The translations under genes were made by a program, and so were the position numbers. 64,000 bases of DNA from Rhizobium sp. CCGE531. GTDB taxonomy: Bacteria > Pseudomonadota > Alphaproteobacteria > Rhizobiales > Rhizobiaceae. A model generated the notes under the pieces. The model did not search any database. It was not told the origin of the DNA and saw only the letters and a list, made by a program, of their open reading frames with translations. Within the stretch, counting starts at the first letter, position 1. Each line of letters starts with the position of its first letter. Below are positions 54,199 through 62,890 of the stretch, piece after piece. The DNA lies in contig NZ_CP032686.1 of assembly GCF_003627795.1 (NCBI RefSeq), forward strand, positions 372,001-436,000. The letters are read 5' to 3'.

Positions 54199-54345
54199 AT
54201 GCAAAACACTGCCGCCGCGCTGGCGGCGGTAAAGCCGCGTGAGCGCGGCGAAGCCGTCAACCGGCCGGACAAGAACTGGAAGCCATATCCCTGCCTTCTC
54301 ACGAAGCAGGAGCTTCAGGCCATCATTGCCGAGCAGCTCGGCTGA
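54199..54345 (+). CDS. Small 48-residue protein upstream of rpsU
   Basis: ATG 54199 opens a 48-residue frame with an alanine-rich start, a basic middle ([11 protein letters not shown]) and a helical end ([16 protein letters not shown]). AAGGA lies about 12 bases upstream. It ends 28 bases before rpsU on the same strand, so the two are probably co-transcribed. Function unknown. Confidence 0.5.
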   Translation: MQNTAAALAAVKPRERGEAVNRPDKNWKPYPCLLTKQELQAIIAEQLG

Positions 54346-54373
54346 ATTCAACAACGACAACAAGGAGAAAAAG

Positions 54374-54610
54374 ATGCAGGTCATCGTCAGAGACAACAAT
54401 GTCGAACAGGCCATGCGCGCCCTGAAGAAGAAGATGCAGCGGGAAGGCCTCTTTCGGGAGATGAGGGAGCGTCGCGCCTATGAAAAACCTTCCGAGCGCC
54501 GGGTTCGCGAAAAAGCACAGGCGGTCGCCCGGCAGCGCAAGGCTGCGCGCAAGAAGCTGCAGCGCGAGGGGCTTCTGCCGGCTGCGAAGCGACGGGTTTC
54601 AGCTCGATAA
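54374..54610 (+). CDS. rpsU: 30S ribosomal protein S21
   Basis: A 78-residue, strongly basic protein. The N-terminal block [20 protein letters not shown] and the internal [19 protein letters not shown] match bacterial S21, a small-subunit protein that supports translation initiation. The C-terminal [12 protein letters not shown] tail is typical of alphaproteobacterial forms. CAAGGAG lies nine bases before the ATG. It may be one of two S21 copies, as many rhizobia have more than one. Confidence 0.95.
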   Translation: MQVIVRDNNVEQAMRALKKKMQREGLFREMRERRAYEKPSERRVREKAQAVARQRKAARKKLQREGLLPAAKRRVSAR

Positions 54611-54671
54611 CAACTGAATGGCGGCCGGCCCATTGAGCCGGCCGCGGAAAATCTTCTGAAAAGGGCGAGAG

Positions 54672-54866
54672 ATGGAAGAATTGAACAATATCACGGTCTC
54701 GGACGAGCGGCTCGAAGATTGCCGTGACGTCATCGAGCCCGATCTGCAGGATTTGATTCATAGCACGATCGCCGCCGGCTTTACGGCCGAGGAGGTCCTG
54801 ATCGCGATCAGCGAACTGGTGGCGGAAGATTTCGCCGCAGTCGTGAAGATCCCCAATGTCCACTAG
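54672..54866 (+). CDS. Small acidic protein downstream of rpsU
   Basis: A 64-residue acidic, probably helical protein (IAAGFTAEEVLIAISELVAE). GGGCGAGAG gives a fair ribosome site. It follows rpsU by 61 bases. I do not recognise a family; the clean codon pattern and position suggest a real gene. Confidence 0.6.
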   Translation: MEELNNITVSDERLEDCRDVIEPDLQDLIHSTIAAGFTAEEVLIAISELVAEDFAAVVKIPNVH

Positions 54867-54960
54867 CAACTGGCGACGAATATTGGGGTGCGCGCCGCCG
54901 CCATTCGAAGGATTGCGCAAACCCTGCACAAAGCCGCAGAGATGCATCTTCGAAAATATG

Positions 54961-54996
54961 TAAATCGATTTGCAAAACCATTTGCAAATCGATTTA
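54961..54996. promoter_or_regulatory. LacI-type operator pair upstream of the lacI-like gene
   Basis: A perfect inverted repeat with 16-base arms and a 4-base spacer. Each arm contains the 10-base palindrome AAATCGATTT (54962-54971 and 54986-54995), centred on CG as in LacI-family operators, the two centres being 24 bases apart. It ends 20 bases before the regulator's start codon, so autoregulation is likely. Confidence 0.75.
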
Positions 54997-55016
54997 TCAT
55001 GCCATAGCCTGCGTGC

Positions 55017-56021
55017 ATGACGACAATTGCTAAAGTTGCCAAGCGCGCCGGAGTTTCGCCGACCACCGTGTCGCATGTCTTGAACCATGCTGATCGCGTG
55101 TCGGTGGATTTGCGCAGGCGTGTCCAGGAGGCGATCGCGGAATTGGGCTATGTGCCGAACCCGATGGCCCAGAGTCTCAGGACCGGCCGCACCAATCTCG
55201 TTGCCATGCTGATCCCGGATATTCGCAACCCCTTCTACCCGGAAATGGTGCAGGCGGCGCAGTCCGATCTCGAAGCCATCGGGATCGATCTTTTGATCTT
55301 CAACACGGATGTCCCGGGCGGACATTCCCAGGAACATGGCAAGCACTATCTCCGCCAGATCCGCAGCCGGCGGATCGATGGCCTCATCGTCGGCGATTTC
55401 GCGCTGCACGGCATGCATGACGCCTTGCTTGAAATCGATCTGCCGGCCGTCTTCATCGGCGACCTGCCGAACCAGGCGGTCGATAGCGTCAAGATCGATG
55501 ATTTCGGCGGCGGCTACCAGATGGGAGCCTATCTGGCCAAGAAGGGCCATCGCCGGATCGCGCATCTGACCGGCCCGTCCTTCTTTGCCGAGGCCATGGC
55601 GCGCGCTGCCGGCTTCGAACAGGGCCTGCGCGATAGTGGCGTCGAGTCGATTGCCGAGCTGCGGCGCGAGGGGAGCTATCTCGGTCCGTCAGGGGAAGAG
55701 GCGGTCGATTGGCTTCTGGCCAAGTACCGCGATAATCTCCCGTCGGTGATCTTCTTCGGAAACTATCTGATGGCGGCAGGCGCGCTCGCCGCCTTCTTCG
55801 ATCGCGGCATCAATGTGCCTGATGATATCGGCATTGCCGTTTTCGGCGATCAGCCGCAGCTCGAATATATCAGGCCACGGATCACGAGAGTCGGCAACAC
55901 GCCGTCGCTGCTTGCCCATCGCGCAACAGAGATGCTGCTGGAGAGGATTTCGGGAGCTTATGCCGGACCTGCGCGTTCGGACGTGATCCCCTGCAATCTG
56001 CACGCCTTCGATACCGCATGA
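55017..56021 (+). CDS. LacI-family transcriptional regulator
   Basis: A 334-residue regulator. The N-terminal helix-turn-helix is IAKVAKRAGVSPTTVSHVL (residues 4-22), with the hinge helix PNPMAQSLRTGRTN near 46-59, then a periplasmic-binding-protein-like sensor domain. It should bind the operator just upstream and control the sugar ABC operon that starts 56 bases downstream. The inducer is unknown, probably the sugar handled by the GH172 enzyme. Confidence 0.92.
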   Translation: MTTIAKVAKRAGVSPTTVSHVLNHADRVSVDLRRRVQEAIAELGYVPNPMAQSLRTGRTNLVAMLIPDIRNPFYPEMVQAAQSDLEAIGIDLLIFNTDVPGGHSQEHGKHYLRQIRSRRIDGLIVGDFALHGMHDALLEIDLPAVFIGDLPNQAVDSVKIDDFGGGYQMGAYLAKKGHRRIAHLTGPSFFAEAMARAAGFEQGLRDSGVESIAELRREGSYLGPSGEEAVDWLLAKYRDNLPSVIFFGNYLMAAGALAAFFDRGINVPDDIGIAVFGDQPQLEYIRPRITRVGNTPSLLAHRATEMLLERISGAYAGPARSDVIPCNLHAFDTA

Positions 56022-56077
56022 ATTGAGGTGTCGTCACCCGGGAGGAGTGCGGTGACGGCTTAAAAAGGGAGGAAGTC

Positions 56078-57430
56078 ATGACTGGTAAGGACAAGTTCAT
56101 CATCGCCGCAACCCGTCGCGGCGTGCTCAAGGGTGGCGCGGTCCTCGCCGTCGGGGCTGCTGCCGGCTTGAGCGGCTTTCCCTATATTTCCCGCATGGCC
56201 GTGCGCGCGCAGAGCACGCCGCTGAAATTCTGGCAATTCTATGCACCGGGCGGCCCGGTCAAAAGCCAGATCGACTGGTTCGAGAAGGCGGTCGCGGCCT
56301 GGAACGACACCCATCCGCAAAAAGTCGAGCTCGAATATGTCCCGAACGCCGAGTACATCAACGGACCGAAGCTCGCGACCGCTTTTGCCTCGGGCGAGGG
56401 GCCGGATATCTTCCTCATCTCGCCCGGCGACTTCCTGCGTTACTATAATGGTGGCGTCCTGCAGGATCTGACGCCCCATATCGATGCGAAGCAGGACTTC
56501 CCGGAGAGCGTCATCGCCAACCGTATGGTCGACGGCAAGGTCTACGGTATTCCGATGGAAGTCGAGCCGATGGCGATGTACTATTCGGTCAAGGCTTTCG
56601 AAGAAGCAAAACTGAATGAGAGCGATGTTCCGAAGACCTGGGACGACCTGCTCGAACTCGCCAAGAAGCTGACGACGCCGAAGCGTTTCGGCGTGTTGTT
56701 CGAGACCCAGCCGGGCTACTATCAGAATTTCACCTGGTATCCTTTCCTCTGGCAGGGCGGCGGCGAATTCCAGGGCAAGGACGGCAAAAGCGCCTTCGAT
56801 TCACCCGCCACCGTGCAGGCGCTGAAGTTCTGGCAGGATGCCATCAATTCGGGAGCAGCACCGCGTCAGGTCATGGGCAGCGGTGCGAATGATACTGTCG
56901 CCAACCTCGCCTCTGGCTACTGCGCCATCCAGAATGTCGGCATCTGGGGCATCTCGCAGTTGCAAAGCAATGCCAAGGATTTCAAATATGGCGTCTTCCG
57001 CCTGCCGACGCCGCCGAACGGCAAATATGTGACCGTCGGTGGCGGCTGGGCCTTCGTCGCCAATGCCAAGGGCAAGAGCCCGGATGCTGCGGCGCAGTTC
57101 TGCGCCTGGGCGCTGGCCTCCAAGGAAAAGGACTCGGTTCAGCGCGTCGCCGACTGGTGCACCAAGGGCAAGTCGGACATGCCGCCGCGCGAAAGCGCGC
57201 TTGCTGCAGGCGGCGATGCCTTCAAGACCGGAATGATCGGCAAATTTGCCTCCAACGTCTATCCGGGCGCGCGCGCCGAACCGCGCGTGCCGCCGGAGGT
57301 TTACAAGATCATTTCCGACGCGATCCAGCAGACGCAGCTCGGCGGCGCCGATCCTCAGGCGACCGCGACCTCCGCCTCGCAGCAGCTCGACGCGTTCCTT
57401 GGCTCCTATAGCGGCGCGCCGATCCTCTAA
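56078..57430 (+). CDS. Sugar ABC transporter substrate-binding protein (Tat signal)
   Basis: A 450-residue family 1 sugar-binding protein. The N-terminus has a twin-arginine signal (ATRRGVLKGGAVLAVGAAAG, arginines near 13-14), so it is probably exported folded. Ligand-binding lobes show GEGPDIFLISPGDFLRYY and GVLFETQPGYYQNFTWYPF. GGAGG precedes the ATG. A hairpin separates it from the permease genes. Confidence 0.9.
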   Translation: MTGKDKFIIAATRRGVLKGGAVLAVGAAAGLSGFPYISRMAVRAQSTPLKFWQFYAPGGPVKSQIDWFEKAVAAWNDTHPQKVELEYVPNAEYINGPKLATAFASGEGPDIFLISPGDFLRYYNGGVLQDLTPHIDAKQDFPESVIANRMVDGKVYGIPMEVEPMAMYYSVKAFEEAKLNESDVPKTWDDLLELAKKLTTPKRFGVLFETQPGYYQNFTWYPFLWQGGGEFQGKDGKSAFDSPATVQALKFWQDAINSGAAPRQVMGSGANDTVANLASGYCAIQNVGIWGISQLQSNAKDFKYGVFRLPTPPNGKYVTVGGGWAFVANAKGKSPDAAAQFCAWALASKEKDSVQRVADWCTKGKSDMPPRESALAAGGDAFKTGMIGKFASNVYPGARAEPRVPPEVYKIISDAIQQTQLGGADPQATATSASQQLDAFLGSYSGAPIL

Positions 57431-57439
57431 GAAGACCCT

Positions 57440-57469
57440 CGGCCGCTTTGCAGCCAGCTTAAGCGGCCG
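57440..57469 (+). other. Intercistronic hairpin after the binding-protein gene
   Basis: Perfect 9-base arms CGGCCGCTT (57440-57448) and AAGCGGCCG (57461-57469), followed by TCTCTCTTTCC. Probable 3' stabiliser or partial terminator that favours the binding protein over the permeases. Confidence 0.6.
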
Positions 57470-57491
57470 TCTCTCTTTCCGGGGCGAGATC

Positions 57492-58436
57492 ATGACGACA
57501 ATTGCGGACATAACGACAAGCCATGCGAATGGCAGACGCAAAGGCCTTTCCGCCCGGCATCGCGAGTGGATCGCAGGCTATCTCTTTGTGCTGCCCGATG
57601 CGCTCGGCCTCTTTCTCTTTCTCGGCGTGCCCATGCTTCTGTCGCTCGTGCTGAGTGTCTACGAGGTCAACGGCTTTGGCGGCTATAATTTCGTCGGCGC
57701 CAAGAACTATATCCGCATGTGGCATGATCCCTTGTTCTGGAAGGGAGCGAGGGTGACCGCGCTTTATGCCGTCATGCTTGTGCCGTCGCTCTTTGTCACG
57801 GGCCTGGGGCTTACGCTTCTCGTGCAGCAGACCAATCGCTTCAATGCCGTCATCCGCTCGATGTTCTTTGCGCCGAACATGGTGAGCCTCGTGGTCGTCG
57901 CGCTTGTCTGGCAATTCATGGTGATCGACAAGATCGGTGTCGTCGGCCAGACCATGGTGAGCCTTGGCCTTTCCCCGATCTCCTTCCTCGGCGATCCGAA
58001 TTTCGCGCTGATCACAGTCGTTCTCGTCAGCGTCTGGTTCCTGATGGGCTTCTATATGCTGATCTTCCTCGGTGGCCTGCAGGACATACCGAAGGAATAT
58101 TACGAGGCGGCGATGATCGATGGCGCCGGCCCGGTCAAGCGCTTCCGCTACATCACGCTGCCGTTGTTGAAACCCACCAGCTTCTTCGTTTTCATGGTGT
58201 CGATGGTCGCCGCCGTTGCGGGCGCCCAGGCCTTCGACATCATCTATGTCATGACCAAGGGCGGCCCCGCCAATTCGACGGCGGTGCTGATCGTCTACAT
58301 CTATCAGCAGGCCTTCTCCTTCGGTGCCTTTGGCTATGCGGCCGCAATGTCGTCGATCCTCGTTATTGCTCTTATGGCCGTCACCGCGATTTTCTTTGCC
58401 GTCACGCGTGGAGGACGCTTCGATCATGCGGAATGA
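57492..58436 (+). CDS. Sugar ABC transporter permease (MalF/UgpA type)
   Basis: A 314-residue permease with six membrane helices. The EAA motif is YEAAMIDGAGPVKRFRYITL (about residues 200-219). ATG 57492 after GGGGCGAGATC is chosen; the frame is open back into the binding-protein gene. It overlaps the next permease by 11 bases. Confidence 0.9.
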   Translation: MTTIADITTSHANGRRKGLSARHREWIAGYLFVLPDALGLFLFLGVPMLLSLVLSVYEVNGFGGYNFVGAKNYIRMWHDPLFWKGARVTALYAVMLVPSLFVTGLGLTLLVQQTNRFNAVIRSMFFAPNMVSLVVVALVWQFMVIDKIGVVGQTMVSLGLSPISFLGDPNFALITVVLVSVWFLMGFYMLIFLGGLQDIPKEYYEAAMIDGAGPVKRFRYITLPLLKPTSFFVFMVSMVAAVAGAQAFDIIYVMTKGGPANSTAVLIVYIYQQAFSFGAFGYAAAMSSILVIALMAVTAIFFAVTRGGRFDHAE

Positions 58437-59274
58437 AGCTTCCAATGCGTATTTCGCGCGGTCGCAGGTAACGCTAGTGCGCTGCCTGTGGATGCTGATA
58501 TCAGCCATACTGGCGCTGATGACGCTGTTTCCGCTCCTCTGGATGGTGTCGATCGCCTTCAAGCCGGCCGCCGAATCCTTCTCGTCATCGTTGATACCGG
58601 AAGCGCCGACGCTCGATAATTTCATCTATGTGCTGACCGGCGTGCCATTCATCCGCTACATGCTCAACAGTTTCTTCGTCTCGGCGACGGTGACGATCGT
58701 GGCGCTGTTCTTCCACACCATGGCGGGCTATGCCCTCGCACGCCTACGCTTTCCCGGACGAGAGATCATCTTCCTGGCGATTTTCTCGACTTTTCTCGTC
58801 TCGCTGCCTGTTGTCATCGTACCGCTCTTCATCATCGTAAAGGCGATGGGCATGATCAATTCCTATGCGGGCCTGATTGTGCCGGCGATCTTCAATGCCT
58901 TCGGCATCTTCCTGCTGCGGCAATATTATCTTTCGCTGCCGCGCGAGATCGAGGAAGCCGCGGTGATCGATGGCGCTGGCTACTGGCGCATCTACTGGAG
59001 CGTTATTTTGCCCTTGAGCCGGCCGATCATGTCGGCGCTCGCCATCCTGTTTTTCCTCGCCAACTGGAATTCCTTCCTCTGGCCGCTGACGATCACCTCC
59101 AATCCGAACCTCTGGATGGTGCAGGTCGGCATCGCCAACTTCAAGAGCCAGTATTCGGCATCCTGGAACTACATGATGGCGGCCTCCACCATCGTCGCCA
59201 TTCCTACCCTCATTCTCTTCGTGATTTTCCAGCGGCAGATCATGGATTCGCTGAAGACCAGCGGCCTGAAATAG
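58426..59274 (+). CDS. Sugar ABC transporter permease (MalG/UgpE type)
   Basis: A 282-residue permease. The EAA motif is IEEAAVIDGAGYWRIYWSVI (about residues 174-193). ATG 58426 overlaps the upstream permease and has GAGGACG before it. No ATPase gene follows, so the importer must borrow one, as MsmX/UgpC-type ATPases allow. Confidence 0.9.
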   Translation: MRNEASNAYFARSQVTLVRCLWMLISAILALMTLFPLLWMVSIAFKPAAESFSSSLIPEAPTLDNFIYVLTGVPFIRYMLNSFFVSATVTIVALFFHTMAGYALARLRFPGREIIFLAIFSTFLVSLPVVIVPLFIIVKAMGMINSYAGLIVPAIFNAFGIFLLRQYYLSLPREIEEAAVIDGAGYWRIYWSVILPLSRPIMSALAILFFLANWNSFLWPLTITSNPNLWMVQVGIANFKSQYSASWNYMMAASTIVAIPTLILFVIFQRQIMDSLKTSGLK

Positions 59275-59302
59275 CCGTCTTCCTTCAAGACAGGAGACCT
59301 TC

Positions 59303-60499
59303 ATGAGCAATCTTAGCCTTTCACCGCTTCGCGGGCTTGCAAAACTGCGTGAGGCAAAGACGCGCCGCTTTTCGAGTTACGACCGCACCGGCGGCAATGA
59401 CGACCGCTTCCATATCGAGCCGGGAAAGACCGAGATCATCGCCGAACATTCAGGTGCCGGCATCGTCACCCATATCTGGGCCACACTTGCCTGCGAGAGC
59501 GAGAATTTCCTGCGCAAGATCGTACTGCGCGCTTATTGGGATGCTGAGACGGAGCCGAGCATCGAGGCCCCGATCGGCGATTTCTTCGGCATGGGCCACG
59601 GCCGCACGGCAAACTATGCCAGCCTGCCGATGCAGGCGAGCCCGGAGGACGGCAAGGCGTTCAACTGCTATTTCCCGATGCCCTTCGGCTCGCATATGAA
59701 GCTGACGGTGACGAATGAGGCGGAACACGACCTTCTGTTCTACTATTATGTCGACCTCGAGCTGTATGAGAGGCTCGAAGAGGGTATGGGGCGTTTCCAT
59801 GCACAATATCGACAATCGCGGCCGCAGGGGATGACTGATGCGGGCCTCACCAACGAGGAATATCTCTTTGGCGGCGAGAATGTCGACGGCAAGGAAAACT
59901 ATACGATCCTTGAGGCCGAGGGCCGCGGCCACTATGCCGGCGTTCTCTACAGCGTCTATTCTCGCCGCCGTTCCGATGTGTGGGACTGGTACGGCGAAGG
60001 CGACGACATGATCTTCATCGACGGCGAGCAGGGGCTTTCGGTGCCGGACACGGTGCGCAAGCCCGATCCGCGCATCGGGCCGAAGGCAGCGCTGATCGAG
60101 CCTCGGCCAGAATCCGCGCCCGGCGCCAATGATGCCTGGCCGCCGACGCTGCACGGCACCGGCACGGAAGACTATTTCAATACCGCATGGTGCCCGACGC
60201 AGGAATATAGTGCGCCCTATCACGGCATCATCGCCGCAGGCGGTCCGAACTGGACGGAACCGGTCACGCTCTATCGCTGGCATATCGAGGATCCGGCAAT
60301 CTTCCAGAAGCACATCCGTGTGACGATCGAGCACGGCCATGCCAATCGCCGCTCCGACGACATTTCCTCGGTCGCCTTCTGGTATCAGGCCGAGCCGCAC
60401 AAGCCGTTCAGCGAGTTTCCCGACGTTACAGAACGCGTGCCGACCTTTCGCCGGCCATTCAAGGAAATGGAAATCGCCGTCAAGAAGGTGAGGGGATGA
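59303..60499 (+). CDS. GH172 family enzyme (DUF2961)
   Basis: A 398-residue protein of the DUF2961 family, now glycoside hydrolase family 172. The typical block LHGTGTEDYFNTAWC lies near residues 284-298, with the N-terminal HIWATLACESENFLRKIVLR region (about 57-76). Family members act on fructofuranose dianhydrides, alpha-fructofuranosides or D-arabinofuranosides. No signal peptide, so it works on imported oligosaccharide in the cytoplasm. It ends the LacI-controlled operon (AGGAGAC before the ATG). Confidence 0.88.
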   Translation: MSNLSLSPLRGLAKLREAKTRRFSSYDRTGGNDDRFHIEPGKTEIIAEHSGAGIVTHIWATLACESENFLRKIVLRAYWDAETEPSIEAPIGDFFGMGHGRTANYASLPMQASPEDGKAFNCYFPMPFGSHMKLTVTNEAEHDLLFYYYVDLELYERLEEGMGRFHAQYRQSRPQGMTDAGLTNEEYLFGGENVDGKENYTILEAEGRGHYAGVLYSVYSRRRSDVWDWYGEGDDMIFIDGEQGLSVPDTVRKPDPRIGPKAALIEPRPESAPGANDAWPPTLHGTGTEDYFNTAWCPTQEYSAPYHGIIAAGGPNWTEPVTLYRWHIEDPAIFQKHIRVTIEHGHANRRSDDISSVAFWYQAEPHKPFSEFPDVTERVPTFRRPFKEMEIAVKKVRG

Positions 60500-60524
60500 G
60501 ACTGGATCGGCGCAACTCTGTGCC

Positions 60525-60568
60525 TTGATTTCGTAGAGGTATACCCTTAAAAAGAGGTCACATGTGAC
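60525..60568 (+). promoter_or_regulatory. Promoter and palindromes of the phd/vapC pair
   Basis: A possible -35 TTGATT (60525-60530) and -10 TAAAAA (60548-60553) are 17 bases apart. The 8-base palindrome GGTATACC (60538-60545) is in the spacer, and the 12-base palindrome GTCACATGTGAC (60557-60568) just downstream. Either could bind the Phd-type antitoxin for autorepression. Confidence 0.5.
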
Positions 60569-60585
60569 TAGTTTTGGAGCAAGCC

Positions 60586-60852
60586 ATGCCAACAATCAGT
60601 TTAAAAGATGCCAAGACGTCGTTTTCTCATGTCGTTGATCAGGCTGCAGCCGGAGAGTTTGTGACGATTACGCGCCATGGACGTGCGGCGGCTGTCGTCG
60701 TCAGTGTGAAAGCGGCGGAGGAGGCAAGAAGGGCGATCCGGAAAGACCGCCCGAGCCTCGTTCAATATCTGAAGACCTTTCCGGCGGATCTTGATCCTGC
60801 TGACGACATTTTCTCCAGAAATCCTGCGCCCTCTCGCGAGGTTGATCTGTGA
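60586..60852 (+). CDS. Phd/YefM-family antitoxin
   Basis: An 88-residue antitoxin. The N-terminal Phd fold reads PTISLKDAKTSFSHVVDQAA then FVTITRHGRAAAVVVS, and the C-terminal half is the toxin-binding tail. ATG 60586 has GGAG seven bases upstream, better than TTG 60574. Coupled to the PIN toxin by a 4-base overlap. Confidence 0.88.
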   Translation: MPTISLKDAKTSFSHVVDQAAAGEFVTITRHGRAAAVVVSVKAAEEARRAIRKDRPSLVQYLKTFPADLDPADDIFSRNPAPSREVDL

Positions 60853-61292
60853 GCTTTCTTCTCGACACCAATGCCATCTCCATGTTCGCTCCATCCCGAG
60901 CTAGCGCATCGAACGCTTTCGCTGATTGGGTGGATGAGCAGGACCGGCTGGACGCAATTTATCTTTCATCCATGACGGTGCATGAGATCGAAATAGGCGT
61001 TCGGTTATTGGAAGCAAAAGGTGCGAAGGCAAAGGCTGCCGGGATTCATACATGGCTGCAGGGGCTGATTGCCGGATATGGCGATCACATTTTGCCAGTC
61101 GACAAGGATGTCGCTCTTGAATCGGGTAGGCTGGAAGCAAAAGCGGTCATCGCTGGGCACATTCCCGGCGCTGCCGATGCCATTATTGCGGGAACGGCGA
61201 ACCTTCATAAGCTTACGGTGATCACTGCCAACCTTAAGCACTTCTTACCGTTCGGCATCTCTGTCAAATCGCCGGATCAGGTCGCGCGTTAG
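60849..61292 (+). CDS. vapC: VapC-family PIN-domain toxin
   Basis: A 147-residue PIN-domain ribonuclease. Acidic metal ligands are visible in FLLDTNAIS (Asp6), VHEIEIG (Glu near 47) and PGAADAIIAGTA (Asp near 109). VapC toxins cut RNA, often tRNA, when free of antitoxin. Starts at GTG 60849 inside the end of the antitoxin gene. Confidence 0.88.
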   Translation: MSFLLDTNAISMFAPSRASASNAFADWVDEQDRLDAIYLSSMTVHEIEIGVRLLEAKGAKAKAAGIHTWLQGLIAGYGDHILPVDKDVALESGRLEAKAVIAGHIPGAADAIIAGTANLHKLTVITANLKHFLPFGISVKSPDQVAR

Positions 61293-61662
61293 CGCTTGGT
61301 TTGGGTTCAGCGGATTGACCGTCCCAACCGATTTACCAGCTCCAAAGATCACATTGAGTTTGGCTTAAACGTATGCTCACGTGCTTCCACGCACGGTGTC
61401 GGCCATCAATCGATCCCGCTATCCTCTCGCAAGCGCGAACAACTCAGCAGAACCGCGTGCAAAGGTAAGCACGCGCTAGCGGGATCCCTGTCCTTTCAAT
61501 CGATGAAATCCTGTGGATTCAATCTTAAAGCGGGATGCCCTCGTGCGAATGGATGAATTGAAATGCCGTTGTATTAGGGCGTCTTATGTATCTGGCGTGA
61601 ACGTGAGAGGGCGGTTTCTTTCGTTCGGCCCAGATAACACAAGCGGACGAGTTGCCGATCTC
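61293..61662. other. Gap between vapC and the glycosyltransferase gene
   Basis: 370 bases with no supported gene. The glycosyltransferase frame is open back to 61513, but residues encoded before 61663 do not look like its family. The promoter of the glycan genes should be here. Confidence 0.4.
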
Positions 61663-62874
61663 ATGCGTCTCATCCTTGTCAATGACGTTTCGACAGTTCG
61701 CGGCGGCGCCACCAAGGTGGCGTTGCAATGTCTTGATGCAAGCAGGGATGCGGGCCTGACCTGCGCCATACTGGTCGGCGATGACGGCGAAGGCCTCAAG
61801 CCGCGGTTCGCCGGCATCCGCACGGTTGCGCTTGGCGAGCGGCCCCTTCGGGAAGGCCCGGCGTTCGGCGATATCCTCGCGAAAAACTACAATCGGCGCG
61901 CTCATGAGGCGATGGAGGGTTTGCTTCTGGAGTCGGATGAGGAGACCGTCGTCCATGTGCACGGCTGGTCCCAGATTCTGTCGCCGTCGATCTTTTATGC
62001 GCTTGCCAAGCATGAGGTCAAAGTCATCGTCACGGCGCACGATTTCTTCCTGAACTGTCCGAACGGGGGGCTTATCAATTTCCACAGCGGCGACGTTTGC
62101 GATATCAAACCCTTGTCTGCCGCCTGCCTGACGACCAATTGCGACAAGCGCAATTATTTCCACAAGCTCTGGCGTTTTCGTCGCACCCTGACGCAGCAGG
62201 GTGTGGGCGAGGAGTTCTGGAGCCGCGTCAATATTGTGCTGGCCCACGAAAACATGGAGGCGCATCTGCGCACCGGCCCCTTGCAGCACTTCACGACGCT
62301 GCGCACGCCGACGGAGCCGTTGACGCGGGCGCCGGTGGAGGCGTGGCGCAACCGCCGCACCGTTTTTCTCGGCCGCATGTGCTGGGAAAAAGGAGTGCGG
62401 ACGCTGGCCGATGCCCTCAACCAGACGGGCAGAACCGCGACACTCATCGGGCGGGGACCCTTGCTTGCGGAGATGCAGCGCGCCTTACCGCATTGCTTCG
62501 TGCCCGGCTGGCTGACTGACGAAGAGGTCACGAAGATCGCCGGCGAAGCGCGTGTTTTCGTCATGCCGTCGCGCATGCCCGAGCCTTATGGCCTAGTCGC
62601 GGCCGAGGCTTTGATGTCCGGTATCCCGGTCATCGTCAGCAGCAACGCGCTGATCGCCGAAGAGGTCGAAAAGCATGGCGCGGGTCTGGTTTTCATGAGC
62701 GGCGATGTGGCTTCGCTGGCGGAGAAATTGGCGCAGACCGATGACGACCGGCTGATGCGGAGGCTGAGCGAGGGGGCATTGGCCCTCGGCCAGCATATCG
62801 CGCCGGGCAGAGCGGAATGGGGACGCCGCATGGTGGACATCTATATGGGGCGGGGCAGCTTTTCGGAACATTAG
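61663..62874 (+). CDS. Glycosyltransferase family 4
   Basis: A 403-residue GT-B enzyme. The N-terminal domain starts MRLILVNDVSTVRGGATKVA, and the donor-binding region near residues 285-345 has FLGRMCWEKGVRTLADALN and EPYGLVAAEALMSGIPVIVS, the E-x7-E block of GT4. It should transfer a sugar from a nucleotide donor to a surface glycan. The start is not sharply defined. It is 16 bases from the epimerase gene and may be co-transcribed with it. Confidence 0.85.
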   Translation: MRLILVNDVSTVRGGATKVALQCLDASRDAGLTCAILVGDDGEGLKPRFAGIRTVALGERPLREGPAFGDILAKNYNRRAHEAMEGLLLESDEETVVHVHGWSQILSPSIFYALAKHEVKVIVTAHDFFLNCPNGGLINFHSGDVCDIKPLSAACLTTNCDKRNYFHKLWRFRRTLTQQGVGEEFWSRVNIVLAHENMEAHLRTGPLQHFTTLRTPTEPLTRAPVEAWRNRRTVFLGRMCWEKGVRTLADALNQTGRTATLIGRGPLLAEMQRALPHCFVPGWLTDEEVTKIAGEARVFVMPSRMPEPYGLVAAEALMSGIPVIVSSNALIAEEVEKHGAGLVFMSGDVASLAEKLAQTDDDRLMRRLSEGALALGQHIAPGRAEWGRRMVDIYMGRGSFSEH

Positions 62875-62890
62875 GTTGGGGGGAACAATA

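Noticed and set aside
61513..61662. N-terminal extension of the glycosyltransferase
   Set aside because: The extra 50 residues do not match the GT4 fold, and the Rossmann-like start MRLILVND fits ATG 61663.
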